A stretch of DNA of 39,045 nucleotides, taken from Thiopontia sp964551545 (GTDB lineage: Bacteria; Pseudomonadota; Gammaproteobacteria; GCF-002020875). Positions 30,597 to 39,045 of this stretch are shown here, piece by piece. The notes beneath the pieces were generated by a model. It was not told where the DNA came from, searched no databases, and saw only the letters and a list, made by a program, of their open reading frames with translations. The stretch's first letter is position 1; every line of letters starts with the position of its first letter. The position numbers and the translations under genes are program-made. The stretch lies in NCBI GenBank assembly GCA_964551545.1, contig CAZKCT010000017.1, forward strand, positions 1 to 39,045, written 5' to 3'.

Positions 30597-32938
30597 CAGC
30601 CCATCTCCGGTGGCGGTGGTGCCAACACCTCGCGCTGACCATTGGACTCGATCGGCCCAACCACACCGGCACCCTCCATCGCCTCAACCAGACGTGAGGC
30701 GCGATTGTACCCAACCCGCAGTCGGCGCTGTACACCAGAGACCGATGCCTTGCGGGTCTCAGTCACAATCCGCACCGCATCATCATAAAGCGGGTCACTT
30801 TCCGCATCATCAACGCCTCCCTCACCAGCCACTGAGGATTCACTCATATCTGGTGTAGAGAGAACATCCTCAACATACTGTGGCTCTCCACTGCGCTTGA
30901 GGCTCTCCACAACACGCATCACCTCATCATCATCCACGAAGGCACTATGAACACGCGTAGGAATCCCTGCCCCAACCGGAAGATAGAGCATATCGCCACG
31001 CCCGAGTAGGTTCTCTGCCCCGTTATGGTCGAGAATTACCCTGGAGTCCATCTTGGAGGAGACCTGAAAGGCAATTCGGCTCGGCACATTGGACTTAATC
31101 AATCCGGTAATCACATCGGCAGAGGGTCGTTGCGTCGCAAGGATCATATGAATGCCCGCAGCACGGGCCTTCTGTCCAATCCGTACAATCAAGTCCTCCA
31201 CCTTCTTGCCAACCTGCATCATCAAATCAGCAAACTCATCCACCACCACCACAATATAGGGGAGTGGTTGCAGCAACAATTGTTGCTCCTCTTCTCCTTC
31301 AACCGTAGGGTGGAGTGGATCGCCCAGCGGGGTACCTGCATCAATGGCATCCTGAATCTTCTTATTGAGTCCAGAGACACTGCGCACATTGAGCGCAGAC
31401 ATCAACTTGTAACGCCGCTCCATCTCCGCCACGCTCCAGCGCAATGCACTTGCCGCCTCTGTCATGTCGGTCACCACCGGTGCCAGCAGATGAGGAATCC
31501 CATCATAGATAGAGAGCTCAACCAGCTTTGGATCAATCATGATCATGCGAACGTGTTCAGGCGAATATTTGAACAGCAGACTCAGAATCATGGTGTTGAT
31601 GCCGACTGACTTACCGGATCCTGTGGTACCCGCCACCAGCAGATGCGGCATCTTGGCGAGATCAGCAACCTGTGGCTGCCCGGCAATATCCTTACCAAGC
31701 GCCAGAGCGAGTGCCCCCTTGGAGTGATCATACTGCTGCGAGGCAAGAATTTCGGAGAGGAACACCGTCTCCCGTAATTCATTAGGAATCTCCAACCCAA
31801 TGGTCGCCTTGCCTGGAATCACCTCCACGACACGAACACTCTGTAGCGTCAGTGAACGCGCCAGATCACTGGAGAGGTTGGTAATCTTGCTCGCTTTCAG
31901 ACCAGGAGCTGGCATCAGTTCGAAGCGAGTGATCACCGGACCAGGCTGTACTGCAACCACCTCGACCTCTACACCAAACTCTCGCAGCTTCAACTCAACC
32001 TGACGCGAGAGGATCTCCAATGTCTCATTGGAGTAGCCCCCTTCCTGTACAACCGCCTTGGTCAGCAACGACAACGGCGGACGACTTGATCCGCCGCCAG
32101 TCTGGAAACTTGTGGTCGGATCAATCTCATCAAACAGTGATCCCTGACTCTCTTTCAGTGCACGCTCACTCACCTCCACAGAACCCAGCTTAGGTTCAAT
32201 CTTCGGTTTCTTGCGCTGACGCGGCTTTTTGCGCTCTTTTTTCACCTCCTGCTCACGACTCTCCTTTGAATCATGTGCAACCCGCCAGTGGTCAATTTTT
32301 CCGGGAAGTCCGCGAAGCCATACCTCTGCCTCCAATACCCAACCGCCAACCCGATCCATGATCGAGAACCAGGAGAGATGCGTCAAAATCGAAAAGCCTG
32401 CCAGGAACATGGCCAGCAAGAATGCTGTGCTCCCAAAGGGGCCGAGAACCGACTCCATCCCGTGCCCTACCCAGCGCCCAAGAATACCGCCAGTCTGCAC
32501 CGGCAGTGAGGCATCAAATCGATGAAAATGGAGCGCAGAAATTCCACTGCCTCCCATCACCGTCAACAGGAAACCGCCCACGCGGATGGCAATAAATTGT
32601 GGGTGGTAACGGAGCAGTCGCGCCCGATCGACAAACAGCAGCCACCCGATCCAACCCACAATGGGTGGAATGATCCAGGTCATCACCCCAAACAGTGAAA
32701 AGCCAATATCGGAGAACCAGGCACCAATCACTCCGCCCGCATTATGGTACTGGGAGACTGGCGCGCTATAGTTCCAAGCTGGATCATTGAGACTAAAGGT
32801 CAGCAAAGAGACCAGAAGATATAGGGTTATCGCCAGACTGAGAAAGAGCGCCCCCTCACGTAATCCACGGCGAACATGAGCTGCACTGGCGGGGGGGTTC
32901 TCTGCCCTCTTCCCCTTTTTCTGCTTGGCTTGTGGCAA
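30596..32938 (-). CDS. ftsK: DNA translocase FtsK
   Basis: Couples chromosome segregation to division at the septum. 780 residues, short compared with E. coli (1329) because the linker between membrane and motor parts is only about 100 residues; this is common outside enterics. Four N-terminal helices (from LFLSLAITLYLLVSLL), a basic linker (REQEVKKERKKPRQRKKPK), the alpha-beta motor with Walker A GTTGSGKS near 437 and Walker B IVVVVDEFADLMM, and the C-terminal gamma winged helix (VSGVQRRLRVGYNRASRL) that reads KOPS. It starts with TTG at 32938 preceded by GGAGTG five bases away. lolA overlaps its stop. Confidence 0.97.
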   Translation of the reverse strand: MPQAKQKKGKRAENPPASAAHVRRGLREGALFLSLAITLYLLVSLLTFSLNDPAWNYSAPVSQYHNAGGVIGAWFSDIGFSLFGVMTWIIPPIVGWIGWLLFVDRARLLRYHPQFIAIRVGGFLLTVMGGSGISALHFHRFDASLPVQTGGILGRWVGHGMESVLGPFGSTAFLLAMFLAGFSILTHLSWFSIMDRVGGWVLEAEVWLRGLPGKIDHWRVAHDSKESREQEVKKERKKPRQRKKPKIEPKLGSVEVSERALKESQGSLFDEIDPTTSFQTGGGSSRPPLSLLTKAVVQEGGYSNETLEILSRQVELKLREFGVEVEVVAVQPGPVITRFELMPAPGLKASKITNLSSDLARSLTLQSVRVVEVIPGKATIGLEIPNELRETVFLSEILASQQYDHSKGALALALGKDIAGQPQVADLAKMPHLLVAGTTGSGKSVGINTMILSLLFKYSPEHVRMIMIDPKLVELSIYDGIPHLLAPVVTDMTEAASALRWSVAEMERRYKLMSALNVRSVSGLNKKIQDAIDAGTPLGDPLHPTVEGEEEQQLLLQPLPYIVVVVDEFADLMMQVGKKVEDLIVRIGQKARAAGIHMILATQRPSADVITGLIKSNVPSRIAFQVSSKMDSRVILDHNGAENLLGRGDMLYLPVGAGIPTRVHSAFVDDDEVMRVVESLKRSGEPQYVEDVLSTPDMSESSVAGEGGVDDAESDPLYDDAVRIVTETRKASVSGVQRRLRVGYNRASRLVEAMEGAGVVGPIESNGQREVLAPPPPEMG

Positions 32939-32970
32939 GCGAACACTCCTCTAAATCGATGAATTGGGTG

Positions 32971-32976
32971 ATTTTA
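32971..32976 (-). promoter_or_regulatory. Possible -10 box of ftsK
   Basis: TAAAAT on the minus strand, five of six to TATAAT, 33 bases before the TTG start. The sequence 17 bases upstream has no good -35 match, though the region between is T-rich. Weak evidence. Confidence 0.25.
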
Positions 32977-33008
32977 ATGGATTCGGACAAAAAAAACTGG
33001 CCCATTTC

Positions 33009-33036
33009 TTGACACATCCAAGGGGTGGTCTATTCT
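33009..33036 (+). promoter_or_regulatory. Sigma-70-like promoter reading antisense to the end of ald
   Basis: TTGACA (33009-33014, perfect), 16 bases, TATTCT (33031-33036, four of six). An A-run (32990-32997) upstream may act as an UP element. No annotated gene follows on the plus strand: transcription from about 33043 would run into the 3' end of ald on the opposite strand. A 62-codon plus frame (32964-33152) overlaps but has no family signs. Confidence 0.4.
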
Positions 33037-33127
33037 CAAGTCGAGCCTCATCCACGACGATTCAGTGTACAAACCAAAGGCAGCCAGGCACACACGAACG
33101 GTTACGATGGATGGGGCTCCCTTATGT

Positions 33128-34195
33128 CTACAGCGTTCTCAAAACCGGATGAGTGACCTTACCGTTCTCCACATTCACCCCCTCGACCAACGGGCGCTGA
33201 TCGCGCCAGTCAGACTGACTTAACCGAGAAATCCAGGGAAGAATCGCTGCGGAAAGTGCCTGCGAGGCGGTACGAGGAACGGCCCCTGGCATGTTGGTCA
33301 CTGCAAAGTGGGTCACACCATCTACCAGATAGGTAGGGTCTTGATAGGTCGTTGGGTGGATAGTCTCAATACAGCCCCCCTGATCGACTGAAATATCGGC
33401 CACCACGCTACCTGCCCCCATCGATGCAATCATCGACCGACTCACCAGCTTGGGAGCACGATCCCCCTTCACCAGCACTGCCCCAACCAACAGATCTGCA
33501 CTGGAGACCTGCCGTTCAATCTCCTCTGGGGTGGAGAAAAGTCCGGTCACATTCGGGCCGATGGACTCTAACTGTGCGATCTTCTCCTCGCTGCGCTCCA
33601 GCACCGTCACCCGAGCACCTAATGCAGCGGCCACCGAAGCCGCTGCGGTGCCAGCAACACCCCCGCCAAGCACAACCACATGCCCCGGATCTACTGTATC
33701 CAACCCACCGAGCAGTATCCCCTTTCCCCCCTCCGGCTGATGCAATAAATGAGTACCGATCTGTACAGAAAGTTTTCCTGCAATCACACTCATCGGAGTC
33801 AGCAGCGGCAACTGCCCCTCAACCTCAACAGTCTCAAAGGCAATCGCCGTACACCCGGTCTGTCGTAGCAGCTCCATCAACTCCAGATCCGCTGCAAGAT
33901 GGAGATAGCAGAAGAGTGTATGATCCGGTCGTAACAGCGGAATCTCGCTCCGCTGCGGCTCCTTCACTTTGACAATCAACTCCGCCTGAGCAAACAGATA
34001 CTCCGCATCAGGAGCAATCTCAGCACCAACAGCCCGAAAATCCTCATCAGAAAAACCGCTCAGCAAGCCACCATCCTGCTCGATGATGACGCGACACCCC
34101 ATCTTGACCAGCTGACCAACAGCTTCCGGAGTCAGCGCAATCCGACCTTCGTTGCTACGCACCTCACGGGGCACGCCAATGACCGTTTGATTCAT
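33128..34195 (-). CDS. ald: Alanine dehydrogenase
   Basis: NAD-dependent interconversion of L-alanine with pyruvate and ammonia. 355 residues from ATG 34195, preceded by GGGGA; the longer open frame to 34261 would overlap trxB and has no ribosome binding site. N-terminal catalytic part: IGVPREVRSNEGRIALTP (Arg18 binds substrate), LIVKVKEPQ (Lys) and LFCYLHLAAD (His). NAD site VVVLGGGVAGTAAASVAAALGA (about 165-186). C-terminal PGAVPRTASQAL is also family-specific. It is divergent from trxB across 52 bases. No terminator is obvious before ftsK. Confidence 0.96.
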   Translation of the reverse strand: MNQTVIGVPREVRSNEGRIALTPEAVGQLVKMGCRVIIEQDGGLLSGFSDEDFRAVGAEIAPDAEYLFAQAELIVKVKEPQRSEIPLLRPDHTLFCYLHLAADLELMELLRQTGCTAIAFETVEVEGQLPLLTPMSVIAGKLSVQIGTHLLHQPEGGKGILLGGLDTVDPGHVVVLGGGVAGTAAASVAAALGARVTVLERSEEKIAQLESIGPNVTGLFSTPEEIERQVSSADLLVGAVLVKGDRAPKLVSRSMIASMGAGSVVADISVDQGGCIETIHPTTYQDPTYLVDGVTHFAVTNMPGAVPRTASQALSAAILPWISRLSQSDWRDQRPLVEGVNVENGKVTHPVLRTL

Positions 34196-34247
34196 GTACA
34201 ATCCCCACCCACTATTATTGACCGTTGAAACATATTTGGAGTCTATC

Positions 34248-35222
34248 ATGAGCGATGTCAAGCACTGCCCCCTTCTGATCCTCGGTTCCGGCCCCGCCGG
34301 TTATACAGCTGCCATCTATGCAGCTCGCGCGAATTTGAAGCCGGTACTGGTCACTGGCATGCAACAGGGTGGACAACTCACCACCACAACTGAGGTCGAT
34401 AACTGGCCGGGCGAACCCGAAGGCGTACAGGGACCCGAGCTGATGGAGCGCATGCTGAAGCAGGCAGAACGTTTCGAGACTGAAATCATTTTTGACATGA
34501 TCCAGAGCGTTGACACCTCTGTTCGCCCCTTCCAGCTCAAAGGAGATATGGGAGAATATACCTGCGATGCACTGATCATCTCTACCGGCGCCTCCGCCAT
34601 GTACCTTGGACTGGAGTCTGAACAGGCCTTCATGGGGCGCGGCGTATCCGGTTGTGCAACCTGCGATGGTTTCTTCTACAAAGGTCAGAATGTTTGTGTC
34701 GTGGGTGGCGGAAACTCAGCCGTTGAAGAGGCGATGTACCTCGCCAATATTGCAGCGCATGTCACCGTAATCCACCGTCGCGACAGCTTCAGCTGCGAGA
34801 AAATTCTCTCTGACAAGATTCAGAAAATGGCTGACGACCCCAACGGCAACATCACTATTGAGTGGAACAACCAGCTGGATGAGGTACTCGGGGATGACAG
34901 CGGCGTGACGGGCGTACGCATCAAGAACAACGATGGCTCCACCAAGGAGCTCGAGCTTAGTGGCGTCTTTATCGCTATTGGACACAAGCCCAACACCGGC
35001 ATGTTGCAAGGACAGATCGAGATGGAGCATGGCTACATCAACGTCCGCAACACCGAAGGTCATCACTACGCGACCGGCACCAATGTGTTGGGTGTCTTTG
35101 CCGCAGGTGACTGTGCCGACCCCGTCTATCGGCAGGCAGTGACCTCGGCAGGCAGTGGCTGTATGGCCGCGCTGGATGCGGAGCACTTCCTCGACAACCT
35201 CGACTGTATCGCAACCGAATAG
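34248..35222 (+). CDS. trxB: Thioredoxin reductase
   Basis: NADPH-dependent flavoprotein that reduces thioredoxin. 324 residues from ATG 34248 (TTGGAG seven bases upstream); an upstream ATG at 34194 lacks such support. FAD site LLILGSGPAGYTAA (9-22), redox-active CATC with Cys136 and Cys139, NADPH site VCVVGGGNSAVEEA, and the second FAD site GVFAAGDCAD. It is followed eight bases later by aat, the same neighbour order as in many gammaproteobacteria. Confidence 0.98.
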   Translation: MSDVKHCPLLILGSGPAGYTAAIYAARANLKPVLVTGMQQGGQLTTTTEVDNWPGEPEGVQGPELMERMLKQAERFETEIIFDMIQSVDTSVRPFQLKGDMGEYTCDALIISTGASAMYLGLESEQAFMGRGVSGCATCDGFFYKGQNVCVVGGGNSAVEEAMYLANIAAHVTVIHRRDSFSCEKILSDKIQKMADDPNGNITIEWNNQLDEVLGDDSGVTGVRIKNNDGSTKELELSGVFIAIGHKPNTGMLQGQIEMEHGYINVRNTEGHHYATGTNVLGVFAAGDCADPVYRQAVTSAGSGCMAALDAEHFLDNLDCIATE

Positions 35223-35230
35223 CGCTGCTG

Positions 35231-35938
35231 ATGGGGCCTTTTCAGCTCGGTGAAAACCCCGAGGCCCCATTCCCACCGCTTCACCTTGCACTGGAGGAGC
35301 CCAATGGGCTGCTCGCAGTGGGGGGGGATCTCTCCCCTACCCGGCTACTCAATGCCTATCGTCAGGGGATTTTCCCATGGTATAGCGAAGGAGAGCCGAT
35401 TCTCTGGTGGTCTCCCGCCCCCCGTGCAGTCCTCTTCCCTGAGGAGCTGCAGCTGCCTCGCAGCCTGAAAAAAAGAATCCGACAAGGGCCCTTTGAGATC
35501 ACTGCTGATCATGACTTCCTTGCTGTCGTCGATGCCTGTGCGGCTCCACGAGGAAACAATGAAGAGGGCACCTGGATCACCCCGGCAATGCGATCAGCCT
35601 ACCAACAGCTTCACCAACTGGGGCATGCCCACTCCATCGAGTGCTGGTACTCTGGCGAGCTGGTCGGTGGACTCTATGGGGTCTCTATTGGCGGTCTCTT
35701 CTGTGGCGAGTCCATGTTCAGCCGCGCCAACGATGCATCTAAAATTGCCTTGGTTGCACTCACCCAAAAGTTGATTAATCTTGAGGTACGGTTGATCGAT
35801 ATCCAGATGATGAGCCCACATCTACAGAGGATGGGCGCCCGGGAAATATCCAGAATAGCGTTTCAACGCACCATCGGCGCACTGACCACCCTTCCAACCC
35901 CCACCGACTGGTCCACCTTGCCGCCGATTACTGTATAA
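35231..35938 (+). CDS. aat: Leucyl/phenylalanyl-tRNA-protein transferase
   Basis: Adds Leu or Phe to proteins with N-terminal Arg or Lys, making the N-degron that ClpS passes to ClpAP. 235 residues, normal length. FPWYSEGEPILWWSPAPRAV and GLYGVSIGGLFCGESMFSR (with the catalytic-region Glu) are hallmark segments. clpA and clpS lie only 300 bases away, on the opposite strand, so enzyme and reader of this degron are neighbours. The last codons contain the probable infA promoter -10. Confidence 0.97.
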   Translation: MGPFQLGENPEAPFPPLHLALEEPNGLLAVGGDLSPTRLLNAYRQGIFPWYSEGEPILWWSPAPRAVLFPEELQLPRSLKKRIRQGPFEITADHDFLAVVDACAAPRGNNEEGTWITPAMRSAYQQLHQLGHAHSIECWYSGELVGGLYGVSIGGLFCGESMFSRANDASKIALVALTQKLINLEVRLIDIQMMSPHLQRMGAREISRIAFQRTIGALTTLPTPTDWSTLPPITV

Positions 35939-35939
35939 T
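35934..35939 (+). promoter_or_regulatory. Probable -10 box of infA
   Basis: Perfect TATAAT overlapping the aat stop codon. Transcription would start near 35946, a leader of about 37 bases. No good -35 hexamer is visible 16-18 bases upstream (best TCCACC, three of six). Confidence 0.45.
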
Positions 35940-35982
35940 GCCGCCCCTCACTAGAGATTGATTCATCACAACTGCAGAGATT

Positions 35983-36201
35983 ATGGCAAAAGAAGAACAT
36001 ATTGAAATGGAGGGTACGGTCATTGAGAACCTGCCCAACACCACCTTCAAGGTGGAGCTAGAGAACGGTCACGAGGTGATCGCCCACATCTCAGGAAAGA
36101 TGCGCAAGCACTACATCCGCATCCTCAAGGGAGACAAGGTCACCGTTGCACTGACCCCTTATGACCTCTCCAAAGGTCGCATTGTCTTCCGCGCGCGCTA
36201 A
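35983..36201 (+). CDS. infA: Translation initiation factor IF-1
   Basis: Single OB-fold protein (72 residues) that occupies the ribosomal A site during initiation. MAKEEHIEMEGTVIENLPNT and HISGKMRKHYIRILKGDKV are almost invariant IF-1 sequences. It follows aat and is convergent with clpA across 43 bases in which I see no hairpin terminator. Confidence 0.99.
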   Translation: MAKEEHIEMEGTVIENLPNTTFKVELENGHEVIAHISGKMRKHYIRILKGDKVTVALTPYDLSKGRIVFRAR

Positions 36202-36244
36202 ACTGACCGCCCCCAATACCCCCCCAGCCCACACTCAAAACCGC

Positions 36245-38536
36245 TTACTGCTCCTCAATCACTTGAGGCAGCTGACGGGCCGGTTTGGTCGAGGCTCCAG
36301 TTGAGGCCGAGTAGGAGAAGTGAAGTGCGCCATCACGGACACTGATCTCCACCTCACCCCCACTCGTTAACTCGCCAAACAGCAACTCTTCGGCCAGTGG
36401 CTTGCGAATCTCTTCACGGATCAGCCGCCCCATGGGACGTGCGCCCATATCGGCGTCATACCCCTTTTCGGCCAGCCAGGTTCTCGCCTCATCATTCAGA
36501 TGGAGCTGCACTTTCTTCTGATCCAGCTGGGTCTCCAGCTCGGCAATGAACTTATCGACCACGTGGGCAATACTGGTCATATCGAGACCCTGGAACTGCA
36601 CCACAGCATCAAGCCGGTTACGGAACTCAGGGGTAAACTGCCGCTTCACCTCTGCCATGCCATCGCTGGAGTGATCCTGCCTGGAGAAGCCGATGGAGGC
36701 TCGGTTCATCGACTCAGCCCCCACATTGGAGGTCATCACCAACACCACATTACGGAAGTCACTTTTGCGGCCATTGGAGTCGGTCAGTGAGCCATGGTCC
36801 ATCACCTGCAGCAGCAGATTAAAGACATCAGGGTGCGCCTTCTCGATCTCATCCAGCAGCAACACCGCATAGGGGTTTTGGTTGACCGCATCAGTCATCA
36901 ACCCCCCCTGATCAAATCCGATATACCCAGGCGGTGCACCAATCAGCCGGGAGACGGTGTGACGCTCCATATACTCCGACATATCAAAACGGATCAGCTC
37001 GACCCCCATTAATTTTGCCAGCTGTCGCGCCACCTCGGTCTTACCAACACCCGTTGGACCAGAAAAGAGGAAGGAGCCCACTGGGCGCTCCTCATTGCCC
37101 AGGCCAGAGCGAGAGAGTTTGATCGCAGAGCTGAGGGTCTCAATTGCCGCATCCTGACCAAACACCACCATTTTCAGGTTGCGCTCCAACCGCTCCAACT
37201 GCTCACGGTCTGAGGTCGATACATTACGTGAGGGAACCCGTGCAATACGTGCCACCACCTCCTCAACCTCTTTCACCCCCACCGTCTTGCGGCGACGCGA
37301 TGGAGGCAACAACTGATTGTGGGCCCCCGCCTCATCCATTACATCAATCGCCTTGTCTGGCAGGTGACGATCTCCAATATAGCGATCCGCCAGCTCAGCT
37401 GCCGTACTCAGCGCCTGACGGGTGAATTTCACCGCATGGTGCGCCTCAAAACGACTCTTCAATCCATGCAAAATCTTGATGGTGTCAGGCACGGTGGAGG
37501 CGTTGACATCAATCTTCTGGAAGCGCCGTGCCAGTGCATGATCTTTCTCAAAAATGCCACGGTACTCCTGGAATGTGGTCGACCCGATACAGCGCAGATC
37601 CCCCGCAGCCAGCTTCGGCTTGATCAGATTGGAGGCATCCATAGTCCCGCCCGATGCAGAACCGGCACCAATAATGGTGTGAATCTCATCGATGAAGAGG
37701 ATGGTGTCGTTCAGTCCCTCTAGCTGCTTCAGAAGCCCTTTCAGTCGCTTCTCGAAGTCCCCCCGATATTTGGTTCCAGCCAGCAGTGAGCCCAGATCAA
37801 GCGAGTAGATGGTGCTGCCACTGATCACCTCCGGCACCTCACCGTCGACAATGCGACGCGCCAGCCCCTCTGCGATGGCCGTCTTGCCGACACCCGCCTC
37901 ACCCACCAACAGCGGATTATTCTTGCGGCGACGGCAGAGCACCTGAACCGTTCGCTCCACCTCCTCTTCCCGCCCGATCAGCGGATCGATTTTTCCCTGC
38001 TCAGCGAGCTGATTAAGGTTCACTGCAAAGCGGGCCAGTGGCCCCTCTTCACTCTCTTCAGACTCCTCTTCCTGCTCCAACGACTCATGCTGCTCGGTAT
38101 CAAGCAACTGTTCTCCCTGATGGGAGATGACGTGAAGCACATCCAGACGAGAGACCTCTTGCTGCGAGAGAAAGAAGACCGCATGAGACTCCTTCTCGCC
38201 AAACAGTGCGACCAGAATATTTTCTGCAGTTACCTCACTTTTTCCAGCCGACTGCACATGGAAGATTGAGCGCTGCAGTACCCGTTGAAATCCCAGCGTC
38301 GGTTGTGGGTCACGCTCATCACTCTCGGGCAACAGTGGCGTGTTCTGCATAATGAACCCATCCAGCTGTTCACGCAGACGATCGATATTGGCGCCACAAC
38401 CACGCAACAGTTCCGCAGAGAGCGGATTATCGAGCAGCACCAGCAGTAGATGCTCGACCGTGATGAACTCATGACGCTGATCCCGCGCCTGTTTGACGGC
38501 CAACCCCAGTGAAAATTCCAGTTCTTTGCTGAGCAT
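36245..38536 (-). CDS. clpA: ClpAP unfoldase subunit ClpA
   Basis: AAA+ unfoldase that feeds ClpP. 763 residues, usual length. N-domain (1-150) that binds ClpS, an acidic linker (EQEEESEESEEG), ATPase 1 with GEAGVGKT (212-219) and Walker B ILFIDEIHT, ATPase 2 with GPTGVGKT (493-500) and LLLDEIEKAHPD, and the ClpP-docking tripeptide IGF (615-617; IGL in E. coli). The ribosome binding site GAGGGAG is about nine bases before the ATG. clpP is not in this window. It follows clpS after 71 bases on the same strand. Confidence 0.98.
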   Translation of the reverse strand: MLSKELEFSLGLAVKQARDQRHEFITVEHLLLVLLDNPLSAELLRGCGANIDRLREQLDGFIMQNTPLLPESDERDPQPTLGFQRVLQRSIFHVQSAGKSEVTAENILVALFGEKESHAVFFLSQQEVSRLDVLHVISHQGEQLLDTEQHESLEQEEESEESEEGPLARFAVNLNQLAEQGKIDPLIGREEEVERTVQVLCRRRKNNPLLVGEAGVGKTAIAEGLARRIVDGEVPEVISGSTIYSLDLGSLLAGTKYRGDFEKRLKGLLKQLEGLNDTILFIDEIHTIIGAGSASGGTMDASNLIKPKLAAGDLRCIGSTTFQEYRGIFEKDHALARRFQKIDVNASTVPDTIKILHGLKSRFEAHHAVKFTRQALSTAAELADRYIGDRHLPDKAIDVMDEAGAHNQLLPPSRRRKTVGVKEVEEVVARIARVPSRNVSTSDREQLERLERNLKMVVFGQDAAIETLSSAIKLSRSGLGNEERPVGSFLFSGPTGVGKTEVARQLAKLMGVELIRFDMSEYMERHTVSRLIGAPPGYIGFDQGGLMTDAVNQNPYAVLLLDEIEKAHPDVFNLLLQVMDHGSLTDSNGRKSDFRNVVLVMTSNVGAESMNRASIGFSRQDHSSDGMAEVKRQFTPEFRNRLDAVVQFQGLDMTSIAHVVDKFIAELETQLDQKKVQLHLNDEARTWLAEKGYDADMGARPMGRLIREEIRKPLAEELLFGELTSGGEVEISVRDGALHFSYSASTGASTKPARQLPQVIEEQ

Positions 38537-38607
38537 ATTTTAGTAACTCCCTCGACGTCTCTATCTTACTCTTTCGGCCAATTGACGCTTTTCTTCAACT
38601 GCAAGTG

Positions 38608-38928
38608 TTAAACCTTCTCCATGGAACTAAGCAGTGGATGTTGATTCTCACGTGCGTACTCATTGACCTGCTCCACCTTGGTCTCGGCAATCTCACGAGT
38701 ATAGGTCCCACACACCCCTTTGCCACGCGTATGGACATGCAACATCACCTGAGTTGCCTCCTCTGAATTCATTTGAAAGAAACGCTGCAGTAGATCAACC
38801 ACAAAATCCATCGGTGTATAGTCATCATTCAGCAGCACTACCTGATAACGTGAAGGCTCCTTGATCTCCGTTCGAGATTCCTCAACCTCCTGGTCAATCT
38901 CATGAATTGGCTCAATCTCTCTACTCAT
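38608..38928 (-). CDS. clpS: ClpAP adaptor ClpS
   Basis: Recognises N-terminal Leu, Phe, Tyr and Trp and hands the protein to ClpA. 106 residues from ATG 38928, the usual length; the frame is open to 38973 but the additional 15 residues are not family-like and lie in the promoter region. N-degron pocket residues are in VVLLNDDYTPMDFVVDLLQRF (Asp-Asp pair) and HVHTRGKGVCGTYTREIAE (His). An acidic N-terminal tail precedes the domain. A sigma-32-like promoter is found upstream. Confidence 0.97.
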   Translation of the reverse strand: MSREIEPIHEIDQEVEESRTEIKEPSRYQVVLLNDDYTPMDFVVDLLQRFFQMNSEEATQVMLHVHTRGKGVCGTYTREIAETKVEQVNEYARENQHPLLSSMEKV

Positions 38929-38963
38929 ATCCAATCGTTTTTCAATTATTCCGTCCAGAAGAG

Positions 38964-38990
38964 GTGGGGGCATCCACCGCCCTTTTCAAT
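38964..38990 (-). promoter_or_regulatory. Possible sigma-32 promoter of clpS-clpA
   Basis: On the minus strand ATTGAAA (38990-38984), 13 bases, then CCCCCAC (38970-38964). Six of seven in the -35 (CTTGAAA expected) and the C-run of the -10, with the same spacing as lon and htpG here. Transcription would start near 38956, 28 bases before clpS. It lies in a small GGTGG/CCACC inverted repeat. A chance match is possible. Confidence 0.42.
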
Positions 38991-39045
38991 ACCTTCACTA
39001 TATACTATGTCATCTCTTTATCTTTGCCCCAATTTCTCTTCGCAC

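Noticed and set aside
32964..33152. 62-codon plus frame in the ftsK-ald gap as a gene
   Set aside because: No ribosome binding site, no family signs, and its ATG lies upstream of the only good promoter (33009-33036).
34194..34247. Longer start for trxB at 34194
   Set aside because: No ribosome binding site, overlap with the ald start, and the extra 18 residues precede the normal start MSDVKH with its own TTGGAG.
1..39045. Mobile elements, CRISPR arrays, defence islands, secretion or biosynthetic clusters
   Set aside because: I looked for transposase motifs, direct repeats with regular spacing, terminal inverted repeats and clusters of unknown genes; none is present, and the gene set is almost wholly core.

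Overview
The window reads as one stretch of core chromosome from a gammaproteobacterium. Gene content and order fit a free-living or symbiotic sulfur-oxidiser type (Chromatiales-like), but that placement is inferred from layout only: ftsK-lolA-rarA...crcB-serS-cysG, trxB-aat-infA next to clpA-clpS, nudF-yqiB, and slyX beside uup. Coding density is very high. Many neighbours overlap by 1-4 bases. I see no insertion sequence, prophage, CRISPR array or rRNA. One tRNA gene (Arg, anticodon CCT, encoded CCA) is present.

Layout. 1-3836 (minus): hemN (runs off the left edge), prmB, then a compact mog / LETM1-like / thioredoxin set. 3883-10377 (plus): a run that starts at a heat-shock-type promoter: lon, a small cupin, uup, slyX, ung and an EamA transporter, all overlapping or nearly so. 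10328-15723 (minus): a six-gene run of DUF2946 protein, PCu(A)C copper chaperone, SCO, an unnamed membrane-anchored protein with a Met-rich motif, the ABC-F ATPase yheS, and an arsJ-like exporter with no partner dehydrogenase beside it. 15786-17618 (plus): an RNase II/R-family exonuclease. 17615-22944 (minus): glycine-zipper lipoprotein, ibaG/bolA, dacB, htpG (with a second heat-shock-type promoter), yqiB and nudF. 22980-23056: tRNA-Arg and a two-way terminator. 23120-34195 (minus): CBS protein, an unknown 131-residue protein, cysG, serS, crcB, an msrA-msrB fusion, rarA, lolA, ftsK and ald. 34248-36201 (plus): trxB, aat, infA. 36245-38928 (minus): clpA and clpS.

How it fits together. Protein quality control is the main theme: Lon, HtpG, ClpA with its adaptor ClpS, Aat (which attaches the Leu/Phe residue that ClpS recognises), thioredoxin, thioredoxin reductase and exported MsrAB. 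The lon and htpG promoters share the same 12-base core (GACTTGAAATCG) and the same 13-base spacer, so they look like one sigma-32 regulon; clpS has a weaker match. A second theme is copper delivery to respiratory oxidase (DUF2946, PCu(A)C, SCO and the Met-motif protein).

The least explained places are the 256-base gap between crcB and msrAB (a doubled TACGTA site followed by competing hairpins and a 20-codon reading frame), the orphan arsJ, the 160-residue Met-motif protein, and the 131-residue protein after cysG.
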